Source: Teratosphaeria epicoccoides (lineage: Eukaryota > Ascomycota > Dothideomycetes > Mycosphaerellales > Teratosphaeriaceae). Taken from it: DNA of 11,084 nucleotides. The notes under the pieces are model-generated. The model saw nothing but the letters and a program-made list of their open reading frames with translations, was not told the DNA's origin and made no database searches. The stretch lies in assembly GCA_021401465.1 (NCBI GenBank), contig JADDMT010000322.1, forward strand, positions 1 through 11,084, written 5' to 3'. Position 1 is the first letter of the stretch. The number at the start of each line of letters is the position of its first letter. A program made the translations under genes and the position numbers. Of the stretch, positions 8,501 to 11,084 are shown piece by piece.

Positions 8501-9575
8501 GCCTTTGTATGCCATTTGGCTGCCGACATAGAATGCCAAAGCATTGATAGCGTAGGCTGTGAAGAAAATTGACCCGATCTGAATGGCAGAGACCAGCGCT
8601 CTGCGAGTACTCACTCTCAGAGCCTCTCCCAAGTATCTCAGATGGATGGCGCAAAGCTCAGAGACCATGTCAAAGGCCTGGACGACCTTTACCGCTCGTA
8701 GAGCACTCTCGACAATCGCATTGGCCGCGTCTTGACGCTGTGCAGCTCGCTTTGAAAGCTTTGATGCAAAGCGAGACGTGATGGACACGATGATGATCAT
8801 GGTTGGGACCACGGCAGCAATCAAAATGCCTGCCAGCTTTGGGTTGAGTATGAACCCGACCTTGCTGATTGTCAGCCATGAATTCTTTGATCGGAGGCAG
8901 AGCTTGACATACGACGAAAGCGGCGACGAAATACGACATAGATTGAATGAAGATGCCAATCTTTTCGGAACACCCTGCATGAATGCTGTCAATCTTCTCC
9001 GTCAACAAGCTGTTGACATCCAAATCACGGGTGTCCAAATACGCCTGATCGAGGTAGAGGAGAGCGCGGAGCAGTCGCTTGCGCATGCGAATGGCGACCT
9101 TCTCTCCAACAAAGCCCCAAGCTGTTGCGTATATGGCTGTGACTGCAAAGTATGATGCAGCGACGCCTAGCAGCTGGGCGATCCTCACGACAAGCTGCTC
9201 CTCGCTCGGGGGAAAGCTGCTGATGAGTCTGCCGAAAATCACGCCAATGATAGGCAAAGGTACACCAGCCGCGACGGCGAAGACCACGCCGATCCATAGC
9301 AGGGCGTTTTCCGAGAAGCCTTCCAGTACTCTGAACAAGCTGACATATGAGGATTTGAAAGGATTTAGACCCAGGAGTTGCTGATACGCCTTTGTGGAGA
9401 GCGCTGTGACGGGCGCGTGCCATCCTCTGGGGTGCGCAGGATCCAACGTCGGTTCCACAAAGTCGCCTATGACAGTGGATTGTCGATGGAGACCCTCGTC
9501 GAGTTCGTGAGCTTCGTGAACAGAGCGCGTGGTCGAGAATGAGCGGCGCCCGTGGGTCTGGTCCATGGCCGTCAT
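5570..9575 (-). CDS. ABCB full-size ABC exporter, probable siderophore-linked transporter
   Basis: ATP-driven exporter of the P-glycoprotein/Ste6 (ABCB) family. I join exons 9575-8913 and 8860-5570, giving 1317 aa, a normal full-transporter length. Order: TMD1 (about 92-370; hydrophobic spans near 92-117, 133-155, 206-250, 311-335, 347-369), NBD1, charged linker (about 655-715), TMD2 (about 720-1010), NBD2. NBD1 has A-loop Tyr423, Walker A GTSGGGKST (449-457), Q496, LSGGQ (556-560), Walker B Asp580/Glu581 and His613. NBD2 has Tyr1082, GPSGAGKSS (1108-1116), Q1156, LSGGQ (1216-1220), Asp1240/Glu1241 and His1272. Both ATPase sites are therefore complete. The stop is TAG at 5572-5570. The first ATG (9575) has weak context; an ATG three codons later (9566, GCCATGG) is the stronger start. 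Its position next to sidA, and a shared promoter motif, suggest a role like the ABC transporter (SitT/AbcB) in the A. fumigatus extracellular-siderophore cluster. A general drug or pheromone exporter cannot be excluded. Family call about 0.97, siderophore role about 0.5. Confidence 0.93.
8861..8912 (-). other. Spliceosomal intron (52 nt, phase 0) in the ABC gene
   Basis: The donor is GTATGT (8912-8907), the branch site is CTGAC (8875-8871, branch A at 8872) and the acceptor is AAG (8863-8861). Splicing joins ...SYFVAAFV to VGFILNPKLAGIL and restores one continuous ABCB frame across the third/fourth membrane segments. Without splicing the frame ends at 8670. A CAG only 4 nt upstream of the chosen acceptor (8867-8865) would give the wrong frame. 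Confidence 0.88.
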
Positions 9576-10046
9576 CAGGTCCTGGGGTAAGTCGTGGAGG
9601 AGGAGAGTATCAAGGCGTGTTGGTCGTTCGCTGCATGTTCATGCTATTCACTCACACCCAAGTCCACCAGCAGTTTCATCTCGCAAGCCCTGGCGGGATA
9701 GGTGGCCGGGACTGTAACATTGCAGGGCTTCAGGGTGACAGCATGTGACCAGAGCACAGATCTGTCCATCCCTGTGCCACGGATGACAGTAGGAGTGCTC
9801 CGCAGTAGTGTGACCATGTCGCCACACTCGTTGCCCATGGCGGACATGGCGAAAGCAGAGCGACGAGATCTGCGCTCCGTTCGCCGGAAACATGGGACGG
9901 ACGTCATACTTCGCACCGCTTTTCTTCGCGCGAGCTTGTGTGAAGGCCCAAGGTCTATGCCCGCTGCCTCCCCAACACGCGGACGACCCCCCACGTTGCA
10001 TGCGCGGCCACGACGAGACTGCGAGCAAGTTTCCGGCGGTACAAGA

Positions 10047-10051
10047 ATTGG
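10047..10051 (-). promoter_or_regulatory. CCAAT box upstream of the ABC gene
   Basis: The plus strand reads ATTGG, so CCAAT is on the coding strand of the transporter, about 472 nt upstream of its start and 67 nt on the gene side of the GATA motif. This roughly mirrors the CCAAT/GATA arrangement in front of sidA. It is weak evidence on its own. Confidence 0.3.
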
Positions 10052-10118
10052 GGGGCCTCGATGCTGTAGTCCGTGGCCCAGAACGTAGCACGGTCCGCAG
10101 ATGCCAAGACACCGGCGC

Positions 10119-10127
10119 TTATCAGAT
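10119..10127 (-). promoter_or_regulatory. Iron-type GATA motif ATCTGATAA (ABC promoter)
   Basis: The plus strand reads TTATCAGAT, so the minus (coding) strand carries ATCTGATAA, an exact match to the SreA-type consensus ATCWGATAA. Its near edge is 544 nt upstream of the first ATG of the transporter, almost the same distance as the matching site in front of sidA (541 nt). This supports iron repression of both genes by one GATA factor, by inference. Confidence 0.6.
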
Positions 10128-10309
10128 GGCGAGATTACGAAATCAAACGGGAAGGTGTGGACGGGAAGGGTGGAATGGGGGGGCAGCTGGAGCCAGTCAC
10201 ATTCGTCGGCTCGAGCGTCGAGCGAAGTCGGCCCCAGGGACCCGCAAACACGTACATACGATTATTTGCTCTTGCTAAGCAGTCGGACGCTCGCATGGGT
10301 TGCTCGTTA

Positions 10310-10330
10310 GAAGAAGAAGAAGAAGAAGAA
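10310..10330. repeat. (GAA)7 microsatellite
   Basis: Seven uninterrupted GAA units, which read as a (TTC)7 pyrimidine tract on the strand of the ABC gene, about 735 nt upstream of its start. The tract may be a length-variable promoter element. Confidence 0.85.
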
Positions 10331-10510
10331 TGAAGAACAAGAATCAGAAGCTGCAGCGACACGAGACAGGCGGTGCGCTAAGAACGACTAGCGTTTATGG
10401 CTTCCGCGAAAGGGCCCGGCCTGGGAGCCTGGCTGACGTAGCCGGTCATCTCATTCGGAAGCACCGTCGGCGCGGCGACAATGGAGACGGGAGGCCGACG
10501 GTGGCTCGAC

Positions 10511-10557
10511 GGCGGTGGAGTGTGGTGGAGTGCGGTGGAGTGCGGTGGAGTGCGGTG
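10511..10557. repeat. 10-bp minisatellite TGCGGTGGAG, about 4.7 copies
   Basis: Successive 10-mers from 10511 are GGCGGTGGAG, TGTGGTGGAG, TGCGGTGGAG and TGCGGTGGAG, then a partial TGCGGTG. Units differ at only two positions. A 10-bp unit is not a multiple of three, so copy-number change would shift frame, which argues against coding. Confidence 0.85.
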
Positions 10558-10591
10558 TCGCCATCACCGTCGCGCTGGCTGCGTGGACGAG

Positions 10592-10615
10592 GACGACGAC
10601 GACGACGACGACGAC
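10592..10615. repeat. (GAC)8 microsatellite
   Basis: Eight uninterrupted GAC units, preceded by the related GACGAG. In one plus-strand frame they give poly-Arg, but that frame has no other protein-like character and no convincing ATG start. Confidence 0.85.
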
Positions 10616-10787
10616 GAGCAAGGGCGGTCACTACGTGTGAGATGACAATTTTCGGATGCGCCCGACCTCCTGCCTCGTAGTGTACCTTCCAAGTACTTCC
10701 TACCTCTCGACGCTAGTGTCCGACACACTGCTTGCCAGAAGTGATGGTGCACCGACCATTCGCCCACGCCATCACCCTCATCCGTCA

Positions 10788-11084
10788 TCACTTGACAGGA
10801 CGTATGATTATTCTCGAGCAAAACTGCGCGCATGGCGGCATGCCGGCGCCGCTGATCCTTGCCGTCAATCGCCGGCGCATCTCGTCAACATTGATGATAT
10901 AGCAGATGTGGCAGAACATGCGATCCAGCATTTGCTCTTTTGAACGTTCATGGTACAGGCTGGCGGCATGTTCTTGGGGCAGTTCATTGCATACTCGTCT
11001 CAGAAGCTTCTTGATGAGCTTTTCCCTACTCACTGAATACTGAATACTCTGAATTACACGACCGACGCCACACATTATCCCCCC
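10788..11084 (-). CDS. Possible 3' fragment of an unidentified gene
   Basis: I do not recognise this protein. The minus-strand frame is open from the right edge to a TGA at 10790-10788 and contains an ATG at 11075-11073 (95 aa from there). The middle is charged and helix-like (SREKLIKKLLRRVCNELPQE, then DRMFCHICYIIN and a basic tail), with a CHIC dicysteine pair but no complete zinc site. The frame stays open upstream of the ATG, so it may be the end of a larger gene cut by the window. A GTGAGT at 11033-11028 could be a splice donor, in which case the model changes. The plus strand has an overlapping open frame ending at 10943, which reduces confidence. Confidence 0.27.
   Translation of the reverse strand, partial: GGIMCGVGRVIQSIQYSVSREKLIKKLLRRVCNELPQEHAASLYHERSKEQMLDRMFCHICYIINVDEMRRRLTARISGAGMPPCAQFCSRIIIRPVK
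11033..11055. repeat. CTGAATA short tandem repeat
   Basis: Two adjacent CTGAATA copies (11033-11046), then CT, then a variant CTGAATT (11049-11055). It overlaps the start of the possible gene fragment on the minus strand. No function is evident. Confidence 0.6.

Larger units (their letters stand above)
9576..11084. other. Upstream region of the ABC gene
   Basis: This 1.5-kb region has no firmly identified gene. It should hold the promoter and 5' leader of the transporter. Open frames around 9650-10280 exist on both strands, but they overlap each other, show no family motif and look spurious. It contains a GATA iron motif, a CCAAT box, three simple repeats (10310-10615) and a possible gene fragment at the far right. 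A pyrimidine-rich minus-strand stretch just before 9576 could hide a 5' UTR intron, but I cannot show one. Confidence 0.6.

Noticed and set aside
8670..8860. Continuation of the ABC exon 1 frame to a stop at 8670
   Set aside because: This is intron read-through in the wrong frame. Removing the 52-nt intron gives a seamless ABCB protein.
5570..9575. Ste6-type a-factor pheromone exporter
   Set aside because: It has the same ABCB family architecture, so it is not formally excluded. The siderophore neighbour and shared iron motif make a siderophore-linked role more likely.
9648..10278. Several 115-155-codon frames on both strands upstream of the ABC gene
   Set aside because: They overlap each other on opposite strands, show no domain or membrane segment, and the region is better explained as promoter.
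10303..10680. Arg-rich plus-strand frame across the GAA and GAC repeats
   Set aside because: Poly-Arg arises from the microsatellites, the frame opens at TTG not ATG, and the 10-bp repeat is not a coding unit.

Overview
The window looks like nuclear DNA from a filamentous ascomycete (Pezizomycotina). The evidence is a SidA-type L-ornithine N5-monooxygenase close to the ascomycete siderophore enzymes, a full-size fungal ABCB transporter interrupted by one 52-nt spliceosomal intron (GTATGT donor, CTGAC branch site), long intergenic stretches, and no bacterial operon signals. A dothideomycete is possible, but the sequence alone does not settle the class. G and C homopolymers at the two ends suggest that the window is a whole small contig.

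Layout. (1) 1-2809: a poly-G edge, a T-rich tract, a short stretch with coding-like composition (about 251-601), then about 2.2 kb with no gene I can support. It holds one orphan iron-type GATA motif at 1551-1559. (2) 2810-4315, minus strand: sidA, the committed step of hydroxamate siderophore synthesis, intact, 501 aa, no intron. (3) 4316-5569: intergenic and the sidA promoter side, with a perfect ATCAGATAA motif inside an imperfect dyad about 541 nt upstream of the start codon. (4) 5570-9575, minus strand: a 1317-aa ABCB full transporter (TMD-NBD-TMD-NBD), two exons, both ATPase sites intact. (5) 9576-11084: upstream region of the transporter, with a second perfect motif about 544 nt upstream of its start, a run of microsatellites and a minisatellite, and a possible gene fragment running off the right end.

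How it fits together. sidA hydroxylates ornithine for siderophore synthesis. The tandem ABC exporter is plausibly the route by which a siderophore, its precursor or a related metabolite leaves the cytosol or is moved into a vesicle. Both genes carry, at almost the same distance from the start codon, the extended GATA sequence ATCWGATAA recognised by the SreA/Sre1/Urbs1 family of iron-responsive repressors. I read this as a two-gene, iron-repressed siderophore synthesis/export locus. The family calls are strong. The substrate of the transporter and the co-regulation are inference. No NRPS, acyltransferase or siderophore importer lies inside the window.
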